DNA of 64,000 nt, from positions 575,869 to 639,868 of the forward strand of contig CAVXYA010000009.1 in NCBI GenBank assembly GCA_963765955.1. Reading direction: 5' to 3'. Positions within the stretch are counted from its first letter, which is position 1, and each line of letters begins with the position of its first letter. Below are positions 39,208 to 48,044 of the stretch, piece after piece. The notes beneath the pieces are model-generated. The model was given only the letters and a program-made list of their open reading frames with translations. It ran no database searches and was not told the origin of the DNA. The position numbers and the translations under genes were made by a program. The DNA comes from JAXDMK01 sp963765955. Lineage in GTDB: Bacteria > Actinomycetota > Acidimicrobiia > Acidimicrobiales > AC-14.

Positions 39208-39793
39208 ATGAGCGGCCCGCCCCCGGCTGACGACGGCCGGACCCAACGCCAGCGGATGCTGGCCGGCGACCTCTACAACGCCGACGACCCCGAGCTGGCG
39301 GCGGACGCCCTGCGAGCCCTCCGGCTGATCGAGTCGTACAACCGCAGCCCGGCCGACGACGGCGACCGGTCGCCGACGCATCCTCGGCGAGCTTCTGGGA
39401 GCCTTGGGCGAAGGGAGCGAGATCCGGCCCCCGCTGTACTGCGACTACGGGTACAACCTCCGGGTGGGGGAGCGGACGTTCGTGAACTTCGGCCTCGTCG
39501 CCCTCGACGTGGCACCCATCACCATCGGCGACGACGTCCAGATCGGCCCGAACGTCCAGCTCCTGACCCCCACCCACCCGCTCGAGGCCGAGCCCCGCCG
39601 GGCCAAGTGGGAGTCGGCCCGGCCGATCGCCATCGGCGACAACGTCTGGCTGGGTGGGGGTGTCATCGTCCTGCCCGGCGTGTCCATCGGCGAGAACACC
39701 GTCGTCGGTGCGGGCGCCGTGGTCACCAGGGACCTTCCGGCCGACGTGGTCGCCGTCGGGAACCCGGCCCGGGTCGTCCGCCAGCTCCTGTAA
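39208..39793 (+). CDS. Maltose/galactoside O-acetyltransferase family (left-handed beta-helix), one frame break
   Basis: About 194 residues joined. The N-terminal maltose-acetyltransferase cap (QRMLAGDLYNADDPELAAD) is followed, after a +1 break near 39374, by LLGALGEGSEIRPPLYCDYG and the hexapeptide repeats ITIGDDVQIGPNVQLLTPTH, PIAIGDNVWLGGGVIVLPGV and SIGENTVVGAGAVVTRDLPA. The catalytic His lies in TPTHPL. It acetylates a sugar 6-hydroxyl with acetyl-CoA; the natural substrate is not deducible. Confidence 0.88.
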
Positions 39794-39861
39794 CGCCGGC
39801 TGACGACATCCGGACGGGGTTGGTGCACCGAAAACGCGGGAAAGAGCCGGAGAGGTCAACC

Positions 39862-41185
39862 GTGCCGCAAAACGTCGCCGTACTCAGCCAGGACGCCGCC
39901 GCCGAGCACGCCGCTCGGCAGGGGTTCTGGTCGGCGCGACCCGACCCGGACGACCGTGTGGGCATCGAGCTGGAGATGCTTCCCCTGGGTGTCGACGGGC
40001 GCCGGCCGGCCCACGACGAGGTGGCGGCGGTGGTCCAGGCCGTCGGACCGCTGGCCAGCGGCACCAGCGTCACCTTCGAGCCCGGCGGCCAGCTCGAGCT
40101 GAGCACCCCGCCGGCAGACGACGTCGACCAGGCGTGCGACGGCCTGGAGGCCGACCTGCGCCGGTTGGCGGGGCCACTCGCGGAGCGGGGGATCGTCCTT
40201 GTCGGCAGCGGCATCGACCCCGCGCCCGGCCTCCGCCGGGTCATCCGGTCGGCCCGCTACGACGCCATGGACGCCTACTTCGCCGACGGCGGGGGCGGGC
40301 GTGGTCACGGCCGAGGCGGCGCATGGGCCCGGGCCGGGCACACCATGATGTGCGCCACCGCCGGCCTCCAGGTCAACCTCGACTTCGACTCCCGCAGCCT
40401 GTCGCCCGACACCCGATGGGGTACGGCCCACGTGCTGGGCCCGGTCCTGGCCGCCAGCTTCGCCAACTCCCCCCTCGTCGAGGGCGGGCCCAGCGGCTGG
40501 AAGTCGTACCGGCTGGCCAACTGGTGGCGGCTCGACCCGTCCCGCACCAAGTCCCCTGCGGGCGCGGGCCCGGGGCCGCAGGCGTGGTCGGCCTACGTGA
40601 TGGACGCCCAGGTGATGCTCATCCGCACCGGGGAGGGCGACGGCGAGGGGGCGTGCACTCCGGTCCTGACCCCGCTCACCTTCCGCCAGTGGATCAGCGA
40701 CGGACACCCCCTGGGGTTCCCGACGCTCGACGACCTCGACTACCACGTGACCACCCTGTTCCCGCCCATCCGGCCTCGGGGCTGGCTGGAGCTGCGGATG
40801 GTCGACAGCCTGCCCCACCCCTGGTGGCGGGTGCCGGTGGCCGTCGCCGCCGCCCTCGTCTACGACGCCGAGGCGGGCGAGGCCGCGGCCCAGGCCGCCT
40901 GGGACACCGCCGATGAGTGGGTGGAGGCCTCCCGCTCGGGACTGTCCCATCCCGGCCTGGCCGAAGCCGCCCGGGCCTGCTTCCTGATCGCCCTCGAGGC
41001 CCTGGGACGCATGGGCGCGGGGGCAGCTGACGTTGGACACGGTGGGCGCCTACCTCGACCGCTATGTCGCCCGAGGCCGCTGCCCGGCCGACGACGTCCT
41101 CGACCACTGGCGCAAGACCGGGGCCCTGTTCCTCCCCGGCGACCTCTCCTGGTCCGCCCTGCCCCCGGCCGCCCTCCGGCCGTGA
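39862..41185 (+). CDS. egtA: Glutamate-cysteine ligase, EgtA type, one frame break near the end
   Basis: About 440 residues. GCS2-family ATP-dependent ligase: VGIELEMLPLGVDGR (metal-binding Glu), SVTFEPGGQLELSTPP, MDAYFADGG, ATAGLQVNLDFDS, FANSPLVEGG, and WLELRMVDSLPHPWWRVP. An extra G near 41022 shifts the frame; after correction the end reads LTLDTVGAYLDRYVARGRCP and the stop is at 41183-41185. In ergothioneine synthesis EgtA makes gamma-glutamylcysteine, the sulfur donor for EgtB. EgtB-D genes are not in this window. Confidence 0.85.
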
Positions 41186-41907
41186 CCGGGCCAGCCGCTG
41201 CCCCCGGCGTGGGAGCGTTGGTGGGGGGAGTCCTGGCCGCGGCCGTGGTGGCCGCCGCCCTCGTCTTCCGGCGCGACGTGGTGGTGGCCACGCTCAGCAG
41301 CCCGGCCGCCCTGGTGCGGGTGGGCGCCATCGTCGTTGTCCTGGTCGGCCTGTCCTTGCTGCTGCGCCGGTTCGTGGAGAACGCCCTCGCCCGCAGCCTG
41401 GTGATGGCCGTCCCCGTGGGCGCTCTCGTCTGGCTCCTGGTCGTCCCCTACTTCACCGACGACACGGTGGTCGAGCCCCTGCCTTCCGCCCCGGCCACGA
41501 CCGCCACCGCCCCGACCACGGCCGCCACCACGCCCACGGCCGACACGGTCCCGGCCACCACTCCGCCGGCGGGGCCCGTCCGGCTGACCACGGGGATGCT
41601 TCGGGGCATCGACCACCGGGCGTCGGGGACGGCTGCCGTCTACCGCCTGGAGGACGGGTCCCACATCGTGCGCCTGGAGGACATCGACATCCAGAACGGC
41701 CCCGACTACTTCGTGCACCTGGTGCGGGGGGCGGACCGGGAGTCGCCCGGCGACGGGTTCGACCTCGGCCCCCTCAAGGGCAACAAGGGGAGCCAGAACT
41801 ACCCCGTCCCGTCGGACGTCGACGTCACCGCCGAGGAGTTCACCGTGCTCGTGTGGTGCCGGGCCTTCGCGGTGCCAGTGGCCAACGCCACCCAGAGCCC
41901 GGCCTGA
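41182..41907 (+). CDS. Membrane-anchored DM13-domain protein
   Basis: 241 residues, GTG overlapping the egtA stop. Two or three N-terminal membrane helices (GALVGGVLAAAVVAAALVF, LVRVGAIVVVLVGLSLLL), then a Thr/Ala/Pro-rich linker, then a DM13 domain outside the membrane: GIDHRASGTAAVYRLEDGS, PDYFVHLVRG, GSQNYPVPSDVDV and LVWCRAFAVPVANA, with the conserved Cys. DM13 domains are proposed electron-transfer modules. Proximity to a thiol synthesis gene is suggestive only. Confidence 0.82.
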   Translation: MTGPAAAPGVGALVGGVLAAAVVAAALVFRRDVVVATLSSPAALVRVGAIVVVLVGLSLLLRRFVENALARSLVMAVPVGALVWLLVVPYFTDDTVVEPLPSAPATTATAPTTAATTPTADTVPATTPPAGPVRLTTGMLRGIDHRASGTAAVYRLEDGSHIVRLEDIDIQNGPDYFVHLVRGADRESPGDGFDLGPLKGNKGSQNYPVPSDVDVTAEEFTVLVWCRAFAVPVANATQSPA

Positions 41908-42008
41908 CCCGAGGACCGATCGGGCCTGAGTTGGCGCGGGCGGGAATGTCGTGCGCCGGCGAGTCGTTGTCCCGATGTTCGACATGATGACGCACCGGAG
42001 GAACACCA

Positions 42009-42740
42009 TTGTCCACACTCACGCTCGACACTGACTTCGCAGCCTCTCCGACCCCTCGCCGTACACTCGTCACCATCGACGCCATCGACCCGGCCCAGCT
42101 GAACGAGCGGCTGTTCATCCCCGTGGCTCACCAGCTGGAGAACGTCCGCCGGTGGAACGAGCAGCGGGGCTGGGGCTTCACCGACGCCGACTTCGACGCC
42201 GTCGACACCACCCCGGCCGTGCACGACAAGCCCCTGGTGGTCGACGTGATCGCCGTGTTCCTGCCCGAGCAGGACGGCATCGACGGCGTGCGCCGCACGT
42301 TCGAGGAGCTGTGGGCGGTGGCATCGGAGGGGGCGCCCGACAACTGGAGCTGGCGGCAGTTCCTCGAGGGGCCCCGCCCGGTGGGTCTGCTCCCCGGTGG
42401 CGTCCACACCCCCGGAATCCGGCGGGTCACCATCGACCTGGGCGCGGGCTGGGACCCGGTCGACGGGGCCCGGGCCATCGAGATCCGCGACCGTCACTCG
42501 GCCTCGGCCGAGATCCTGGCCGCCGCCGCCCACTTCCCCGAGTGGATGCAGGCCATGGAGGGCGTCAACGTGCCCTTCGTCTACCTGGGCGGCTACGTCG
42601 TCACCCACCCGGCCAACGAGGCCTGGCGCCACGTGCCCTGCCTGAGCTGGAACGAGTTCCTGGGCCGGGTCAACCTGATGGACCACTGGGCCGACCACCA
42701 CCAGCGGCGCTGGGCGGTCCCGTCCCGCCGCCAGGCCTGA
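42009..42740 (+). CDS. Conserved hypothetical protein
   Basis: 243 residues from a TTG at 42009 with GGAGGAAC upstream. Soluble. Segments are RRTLVTIDAIDPAQLNERLF, LENVRRWNEQRGWGFTDADF, DKPLVVDVIAVFLPEQDGID and FPEWMQAMEGVNVPFVYLGG. No catalytic motif is evident. It is neither clearly in an operon nor clearly regulated. Function unknown. Confidence 0.65.
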   Translation: MSTLTLDTDFAASPTPRRTLVTIDAIDPAQLNERLFIPVAHQLENVRRWNEQRGWGFTDADFDAVDTTPAVHDKPLVVDVIAVFLPEQDGIDGVRRTFEELWAVASEGAPDNWSWRQFLEGPRPVGLLPGGVHTPGIRRVTIDLGAGWDPVDGARAIEIRDRHSASAEILAAAAHFPEWMQAMEGVNVPFVYLGGYVVTHPANEAWRHVPCLSWNEFLGRVNLMDHWADHHQRRWAVPSRRQA

Positions 42741-42880
42741 GCCCGACAACCACCAAGCACCAACCAGCGGCAGACCTCGGCCGCGCTGTCCCCCGGTCTG
42801 CCACGGGCGAACCGGTAGTCCCGGTTTGGCTAGGGTCCCAGTCGCGGCAGACCACCTCTGTCCTGCCGTGAGGAGGTTGC

Positions 42881-43216
42881 ATGCCGTCTTCAGCCCTCGT
42901 GCTGCTCGTCGTCCCGGGCAAGCTCGACGCCTGGCGTGAGCTGATGGCTCAATGCACCGACGACAACCCCGACTACGTCGACTCCCGCCAGCGCCTGGGC
43001 ATCACCCGGGAGCAGGTGTTCCTCCACGGCAACGAGGGCGAGGAGTTCGTCATCTACTACATCGAGGCGGAGAACCTCGACGAGGCCATGATCGGCATGG
43101 GCGTGTCGCTCGACCCCTTCGACCAGTGGTTCCGGCTCCAGGTCAAGAGCATCCACGACCTGATCCTGGCCGACCCCCCACCCTGGCCGGAGCAGGCGCT
43201 CGACTTCCAGGACTAG
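42881..43216 (+). CDS. Small conserved protein, dimeric alpha-beta-barrel-like
   Basis: 111 residues, ATG after GAGGAGG. LVLLVVPGKLDAWRELMAQC, LGITREQVFLHGNEGEEFVI and YYIEAENLDEAMIGM suggest a ferredoxin-like fold in which beta strands pack on helices, as in small uncharacterised families of about 100 residues (possibly DUF6176). No active-site residues are evident. Possibly in one unit with the Hsp20 gene 30 bp downstream. Confidence 0.6.
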   Translation: MPSSALVLLVVPGKLDAWRELMAQCTDDNPDYVDSRQRLGITREQVFLHGNEGEEFVIYYIEAENLDEAMIGMGVSLDPFDQWFRLQVKSIHDLILADPPPWPEQALDFQD

Positions 43217-43246
43217 CCGCCCCGAGCCCAGGGAAAGGACGACGAC

Positions 43247-43636
43247 GTGACGATCGACCAGCCCTCCCACGGCGAGGTGGTGGACGCCACCGCCGAGGTC
43301 GAGGACGAGATGCGTCCCCAGCCGGTGCCGGTGAACATCTACGAGACCACCAACGCCCTGGTGGTGGTGGCCGCCCTGCCCGCGGTCGCCCCGGCCGACG
43401 TCACCATCGAGCTGCGACCCGGCTGCCTGCGGTTCTGGGCCCACGTGCGCAGCGCCGCCCCCCGCCAGTACCTGGTGCACGAGTGGGAGTACGGCGGCTA
43501 CGAGCGCGAGATCGAGCTCCCCGACGGCTTCGGCAGCGGGGTCGAGGCGTCGTTGGCCAACGGCCAGCTCGCCATCCGGGTCCTCCGGGGCGAGTCGGGA
43601 GAGGCGACGACGATCCACCCCTCCTCGCCCGGCTGA
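43247..43636 (+). CDS. Hsp20/alpha-crystallin-like small heat-shock protein
   Basis: 129 residues, GTG start. The alpha-crystallin domain is visible: VPVNIYETTNALVVVAALPA, VTIELRPGCLRFWAH, HEWEYGGYEREIELPDGF and SLANGQLAIRVLRGE. The usual A-x-x-x-N-G-V-L-x-I motif reads ASLANGQLAIRV. Such proteins hold unfolding proteins as oligomers. The C-terminal I-x-I anchor is not clear. Confidence 0.85.
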   Translation: MTIDQPSHGEVVDATAEVEDEMRPQPVPVNIYETTNALVVVAALPAVAPADVTIELRPGCLRFWAHVRSAAPRQYLVHEWEYGGYEREIELPDGFGSGVEASLANGQLAIRVLRGESGEATTIHPSSPG

Positions 43637-43652
43637 CCTGCCGTACGAGCGG

Positions 43653-44648
43653 TCACAGCCGGGGCTCGACGCACCTCGGGGTACCGCCCGGAGACGACGG
43701 CTCGGTGCGGGGATAGGGCTCGGTGAAGCCGGAGCCTGGATCGGGGGTGTCGAGGTAGCGGAGGATGCCCCGGGCTACCGCCTCACCCTCCACCTGCTGC
43801 ACGTCGGGCCGGTCGAGGAGCGCCGCCTCCGCCGGGTTGGACATGAAGGCGCTCTCCACCAGCACGCTCACCACGTCCTGGGGCAGGCGCAGCATGGCGT
43901 AGTAGTCGCCCCGCTGGCCGGGGCGGTACTTGGCCCCCGCGTCCCGATCGGCCACCCACCCCACGTCGTAGGCGGCCAGGGCCCGGACGACCTCCTCGTA
44001 GATGAGGCCGGCCAGGCGCTTCGAGTCGGGCGAGGCGATCTGGTAGTAGGTCTCCGTGCCGGGACCGGGCCAGGGCCCGTCGGGCTCGGCGTTGTGGTGG
44101 ATGGAAACGAAGGCCCGGGGGGCCAGGGCCCGGGCGATCTCGGCCCGGGGGGAAAGGTTGACGTCGTAGTTGCCGGGCCGGGTGAGCAGGACGCTGACCC
44201 CCGCCGCCTCCAAAGCGGCCTGGAGGTGGCGAGACACGGCCAGGTTGACGTCGGCCTCCCGCAGCCCGGCGGGGGAGATCGCCCCCGGCTCGGTGCCCCC
44301 GTGGCCTGGGTCGACGACGATGGTGGCCTCGGCCACCGGCGTGCCCTCGGTGAGGGTGGCGGTGTCGCCGCAGGGGGTGCGGACGACCCATCCGGTGTCG
44401 GTGTGGGACACGACGGGAACTACCACGCCGGCCGGGGAGACGACCACCTTGGCCTCGGCCCGGGCCACGGCCCGGGTGGTCGTGGTGGTGGCAGGGGCGG
44501 GGGCGGCCGTCGTGGCCGTCGTGTCGGGCGGGCGTCCCTGGACCGCCGGCGCGGTCCCCGATCCGTCGCCGCCGCCACATGCCACCGCGGTGAGAGCGAG
44601 GACAACGGTGACGACGCGAAGCGCGAGCCGAGGCCTGGTGGACACCAC
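43653..44648 (-). CDS. N-acetylmuramoyl-L-alanine amidase (Amidase_3), lipoprotein
   Basis: 331 residues from the GTG at 44648, chosen because it begins a lipoprotein signal (LRVVTVVLALTAVACGGG, lipobox Cys). A Thr/Ala linker (TTATTAAPAPATTTTTR) leads to the zinc amidase: TIVVDPGHGGTEPGA (first His), EADVNLAVSRHLQAAL (Glu), FVSIHHNAEPD (second His), and VLVESAFMSNPAEA (catalytic Glu). It cleaves the amide between MurNAc and the stem peptide outside the membrane. The frame is open further upstream, into the 44710-44779 inverted repeat. Confidence 0.9.
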   Translation of the reverse strand: MVSTRPRLALRVVTVVLALTAVACGGGDGSGTAPAVQGRPPDTTATTAAPAPATTTTTRAVARAEAKVVVSPAGVVVPVVSHTDTGWVVRTPCGDTATLTEGTPVAEATIVVDPGHGGTEPGAISPAGLREADVNLAVSRHLQAALEAAGVSVLLTRPGNYDVNLSPRAEIARALAPRAFVSIHHNAEPDGPWPGPGTETYYQIASPDSKRLAGLIYEEVVRALAAYDVGWVADRDAGAKYRPGQRGDYYAMLRLPQDVVSVLVESAFMSNPAEAALLDRPDVQQVEGEAVARGILRYLDTPDPGSGFTEPYPRTEPSSPGGTPRCVEPRL

Positions 44649-44709
44649 CGCCCGATGTTGGCACCGCAATCTGCGGCCGCGGCCGCGGCTGCCGGACTGG
44701 CTCGCGCCA

Positions 44710-44779
44710 GTTTCATGCGTCGGGAGCGTGGTGATCTCGGCCTCGCGGCCCAGATCACCACGCTGCGAACGCACGAAAC
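44710..44779. repeat. 70-bp imperfect inverted repeat between divergent genes
   Basis: A 13-bp perfect stem AGCGTGGTGATCT (44725-44737) pairs with AGATCACCACGCT (44752-44764) around 14 bp. It is extended outward by TGCGT/ACGCA and GTTTC/GAAAC with small mismatches. It lies 62 bp upstream of the amidase start and 55 bp upstream of the metallohydrolase start. It could be a cruciform regulatory site or a miniature mobile element; no second copy was noticed in the window. Confidence 0.85.
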
Positions 44780-44833
44780 CGCGAAACCCGGGGGATGCCG
44801 GGCGGGTGGGCGGCGACGGGGTACCGTCCGCCG

Positions 44834-45274
44834 ATGGACCGGCCGCGCGACAGCCAGCGGGCCCGGCTGTACCGGGCCGAGAACGCCGTCGACGCCGGCC
44901 GGCCCCTGCCCACCGTCCCCGTGATGCAGGCCTACATAGACGAGGTGGCGGCCACCGGGTGGTTCATCGACCGTTGGGGCGACCGGTCGTTCGAGGTCCG
45001 CCCCGGGTACGGCCACAAGCGGGCCACGGCCACCCCCGACGGCGTCCTCCAGATGCCCCGGTGGGCTCGCCGGGAGATGACGGTCCTCCACGAGGTGGCC
45101 CACTGCCTCACCCCGGAGTGCTTCGCGGCCCACGGCAGCGAGTACGCCGGGGTGCTCCTGGCCCTCGTCCGCCGGGCCATGGGGCTGGGCCCGGCCCAGG
45201 CCCTGGAGGACGCGTTCGACGCCCACCGGGTGCGGTGGTCGACGGGGGCGCTCCTACTCCGCCCCACGTCGTGA
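44834..45274 (+). CDS. Putative HExxH metallohydrolase, TIGR04338-like
   Basis: 146 residues. The zinc-protease motif is HEVAHCL (HExxH) in MTVLHEVAHCLTPECFAAHG, followed by a Glu-containing helix. The N-terminal half has NAVDAGRPLPTVPVMQAYID and FEVRPGYGHKRATATPDGVL. The layout and length match mycobacterial TIGR04338 proteins (Rv0185 type). Substrate unknown. It overlaps the following hydrolase gene by 4 bp. Confidence 0.75.
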   Translation: MDRPRDSQRARLYRAENAVDAGRPLPTVPVMQAYIDEVAATGWFIDRWGDRSFEVRPGYGHKRATATPDGVLQMPRWARREMTVLHEVAHCLTPECFAAHGSEYAGVLLALVRRAMGLGPAQALEDAFDAHRVRWSTGALLLRPTS

Positions 45275-46383
45275 TCCGCCGCTCCCTCCTCGTCCTGGTC
45301 GCCGCCGTCCTGGCCCTGGGGGCGGCCGGGGGTCAGACGTCCACCACCGCCGTTACCAGCAAGGACGTGCCCTTCACCGTCACCCACGACGTCCGCTACG
45401 GCACCGCCGGCGGCCAGGACCTCCTCCTCGACGCCTACGTCCCCGACGACACCAACGCCGAGCGGGTGGCGGTGGTCCTGATCCACGGCGGCGCCTGGCG
45501 CACGGGCGACAAGGCCAACGTCGTGGAGGAGGCCAACCTCCTGGCCCGGCGGGGGTGGGTCGTGTTCGCCGTCAACTACCGGCTGGGGGAGCCAGAGGCG
45601 TTCCCGGCCGAGATCGACGACGTGCAGACGGCGGTCAAGTGGGCCCGGGCCAACGCCTTCGAGTACCGCATGGACCCCGGTCGGGTGGGCGCCCTGGGCA
45701 TCTCCGCCGGGGGACACCTGGCGGCCATGCTGGCCACACTGGGCGAGGGCCCGCCCGACCGCGGGGCGCGCATCCTGGTGGGGGCGTCGTGGTCGGGCCC
45801 GATGGACCTGCCTGCTCTGGCCGGGGGCGAGGCCGCCACCCTGTCGACCCTGCTCCTGCCCTGCCGGCCGGCCGAGTGCCCGCAGCGGTGGGCCGACGCG
45901 TCCCCGATCACCCACGTCGACCCCACCGACGCCCCCTTCCTGCTGGCCAACAGCGACGACGAGCTGGTGCCCGTCGACCAGGCCCGGTCGATGGCCGCCC
46001 GCCTCGACACCGCCGGCGTCGTCCACGAGCTGGTGGTCGTGCCCGGGAGGCGCCACGGCCACGCCCTCCGCGACGAGCTCGGGCCGGCGACGGTGGCGTT
46101 CCTCGACGACCACCTGACCCGGCCCACCGACCTGCGCCGGCCCAATCCCGGTGCCGCCTGGGTCCTGCTCGTCGTCATCCTCATCGTGCTCGCGGGCGGG
46201 GTGATCGGCGGCCTGCGGGTGCGGCGCCGCCTCAACGCCACGCGTCAGCGGGGCGGCAGCACCCTGATGGTGGCGGTGACCCCGAAGTGGTCGGACGGGA
46301 GCAGGCTCGGGTCGTCGGGCGACGGCCGGTCGAGGGTGACCCGGGCGTCGAGTACCACCACCAGGTCGTTGACCAGGACGTAG
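45271..46383 (+). CDS. Alpha/beta-hydrolase (BD-FAE/carboxylesterase-like), exported
   Basis: 370 residues, GTG start with a secretion signal (SLLVLVAAVLALGAAGG). Oxyanion motif IHGGAWRTGD, nucleophile elbow LGISAGGHLAAM, acidic residue in LLANSDDELVPVDQA, and His in RRHGHALRDEL. A C-terminal membrane helix (WVLLVVILIVLAGGVIGGLR) would anchor it with the enzyme outside. The last 46 residues overlap the convergent endonuclease-like gene and look unlike protein, so the true end may be earlier. Probable role: hydrolysis of an ester. Confidence 0.8.
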   Translation: MIRRSLLVLVAAVLALGAAGGQTSTTAVTSKDVPFTVTHDVRYGTAGGQDLLLDAYVPDDTNAERVAVVLIHGGAWRTGDKANVVEEANLLARRGWVVFAVNYRLGEPEAFPAEIDDVQTAVKWARANAFEYRMDPGRVGALGISAGGHLAAMLATLGEGPPDRGARILVGASWSGPMDLPALAGGEAATLSTLLLPCRPAECPQRWADASPITHVDPTDAPFLLANSDDELVPVDQARSMAARLDTAGVVHELVVVPGRRHGHALRDELGPATVAFLDDHLTRPTDLRRPNPGAAWVLLVVILIVLAGGVIGGLRVRRRLNATRQRGGSTLMVAVTPKWSDGSRLGSSGDGRSRVTRASSTTTRSLTRT

Positions 46384-47001
46384 TCGAGCACGCCGTTGCC
46401 CGGCACCGTCCGGGGCGGCTCGGTCCCGTGCACCAGGGCGTAGGCCGACCGCAGACGGCTGGTGAGGACCGTGATCGGAGCCGAGCCGGGCCGGGAGTTG
46501 AGGTCGCCGACCAGCACCTGGGCCACGTCCGGGCGCTCGTCCATCCAGGCCAGTAGCTGCCGGGCCTGGGCCGCCCGCACGGCGGCGTCGCCGTCGGCCA
46601 GGTGGGTGTTGTAGACGTCGAGGGTCCCCCCGTCGGGGAGGACGACGGTCACTCGCTGCGCAACCCGGAAGCCGCCCTCCAGGCGCAGTCGGGCGTGGCT
46701 GGTGACGGGCGGCCGGCTGAGCACTCCGATGCCCTCCCAAAACCGCTTGAGCCCCGTCTTGTAGGCCGTCCGGACCTCCCACGGCCGCTCCTGCGGTCCC
46801 GTGTGCCGGGCGATCCAGCGGGCCTGGCCGGGAAACCGGCGCACCTCCTGGAGGCCCGACGACGTCGGGATCGAGGTCCGCCAGCTGCTCGACCAGGAGC
46901 GGCCGCCGCTCCCGCCACCCATCGGCGGTGTTGCGGACGTTGAGGGTGGCGACGACCACCCCGTCCTCGCCCGCGGGCGAGGTCCGCCGGGCCACGCTCA
47001 T
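46245..47001 (-). CDS. Endonuclease/exonuclease/phosphatase family protein, one frame break
   Basis: About 250 residues. The N-terminus VVVATLNVRNTADGWRERRP, with the metal-site Asn, is separated by a +1 break near 46862 from LQEVRRFPGQARWI (metal-site Glu). Then come DVYNTHLADGDAAVRAAQAR (catalytic His region), VLVGDLNSRPGSAPI (Asp-Leu-Asn) and LPSDHFGVTATIRV (Asp-His). All catalytic motifs of the DNase I/EEP fold are present. Substrate (nucleic acid, lipid or nucleotide phosphate) unknown. Confidence 0.82.
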
Positions 47002-47181
47002 CGAGATCCACCGAAGGAGGCCGCGCCGCCAGGGTAGGTCCCAAGCGTGGGCGGTGACGGCCGGGAAACCTTCTGTTCACAGGCGAGGGACACAATCGGC
47101 CAATGAGGGCATGGAAGGTGAGGGAGACTCGACACGGCCCCACGTTGGGCAGGCGAGGACGAGCCAAAAGAGGATGACAGG

Positions 47182-47976
47182 GTGAAGATCCGGATCGGTT
47201 GCGAGTTCGAGTGGGAGTCGACGGCTCCCACGCCGTCGGTGTGGCAGATTCGGCCCCGGCCCGAGGAGCGAATCCTGTCGGAGCGGTGGCACACCGATCC
47301 CGAGCTGGGCCGGGCCTTCTACGGCGACACGTTCGGCAACGTCTGCGACCGCCTCACGCTGCCGGCCGGCTCTACCACCCTCACCTACGACGCCATCGCC
47401 GAGGTGTCCGGCAATCCCGACCCGGTCGACATCTACGCCCGCCAGGTGCCGGTGGAGGAGCTTCCGGCCGACGCTCTCATCTACCTCCTGCCCAGCCGCT
47501 ACTGCCAGTCCGACGTGCTCTTCGACGACGCCTGGAAGCTGTTCGGCCACACCGAGCCGGGGTGGAACCGGGTCCAGGCGGTCTCGAACTGGGTGCACGA
47601 GAACGTCTCCTGGCAGGCGGGCACCAGCACCCCGTCCACGTCGGCCTGCGACGTCTACGCCGGGGGGGAGGGCGTCTGCCGCGACTTCGCCCACCTGGGT
47701 GTCACCTTCTGCCGCAGCCTCAACATCCCCGCCCGCTACGTCTTCGGGTACCTGCCCGACATCGCCGTCCCCCCGCCCTATCCGGAGATGGACTTCTGCG
47801 CCTGGTTCGAGGCCTACATGGGCGACCGGTGGTGGACCTTCGACCCCCGCAACAACACCCGCCGCATCGGACGGGTCGTGATCGGCAGGGGCCGGGACGC
47901 GACCGACGTGGCCATGGTGACCACCTACGGCAGCCCGGTGCTGCAACGGATGAAGGTCTGGGCCGACCAGGCATGA
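47182..47976 (+). CDS. Transglutaminase-like protein with atypical catalytic triad
   Basis: 264 residues from a GTG at 47182. N-terminal strand domain (MKIRIGCEFEWESTAPTPSV), then transglutaminase core: nucleophile Cys in GGEGVCRDFAHLGVTFC, Asp in WWTFDPRNNTRRIGR. The position normally holding His (DFHAW) reads MDFCAWFEAYMG, so Cys replaces the catalytic His. Two nucleotide changes would be needed, so a single base error cannot explain it. It may be a non-catalytic or altered-chemistry member. Possible roles of the family: protease or amide-forming on proteins or peptidoglycan. Confidence 0.85.
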   Translation: MKIRIGCEFEWESTAPTPSVWQIRPRPEERILSERWHTDPELGRAFYGDTFGNVCDRLTLPAGSTTLTYDAIAEVSGNPDPVDIYARQVPVEELPADALIYLLPSRYCQSDVLFDDAWKLFGHTEPGWNRVQAVSNWVHENVSWQAGTSTPSTSACDVYAGGEGVCRDFAHLGVTFCRSLNIPARYVFGYLPDIAVPPPYPEMDFCAWFEAYMGDRWWTFDPRNNTRRIGRVVIGRGRDATDVAMVTTYGSPVLQRMKVWADQA

Positions 47977-48044
47977 CGCGCCCCCGGGCATGACCGGTCC
48001 CCCGGGCTCGGCGGTGCCCGCCACCGAGGCGCCCGCCGCCGCCG

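Noticed and set aside
42741..42880. Possible terminator or attenuator hairpin GGCAGACC/GGTCTGCC
   Set aside because: The 8-bp stem has a long loop and weak context; not strong enough to list.
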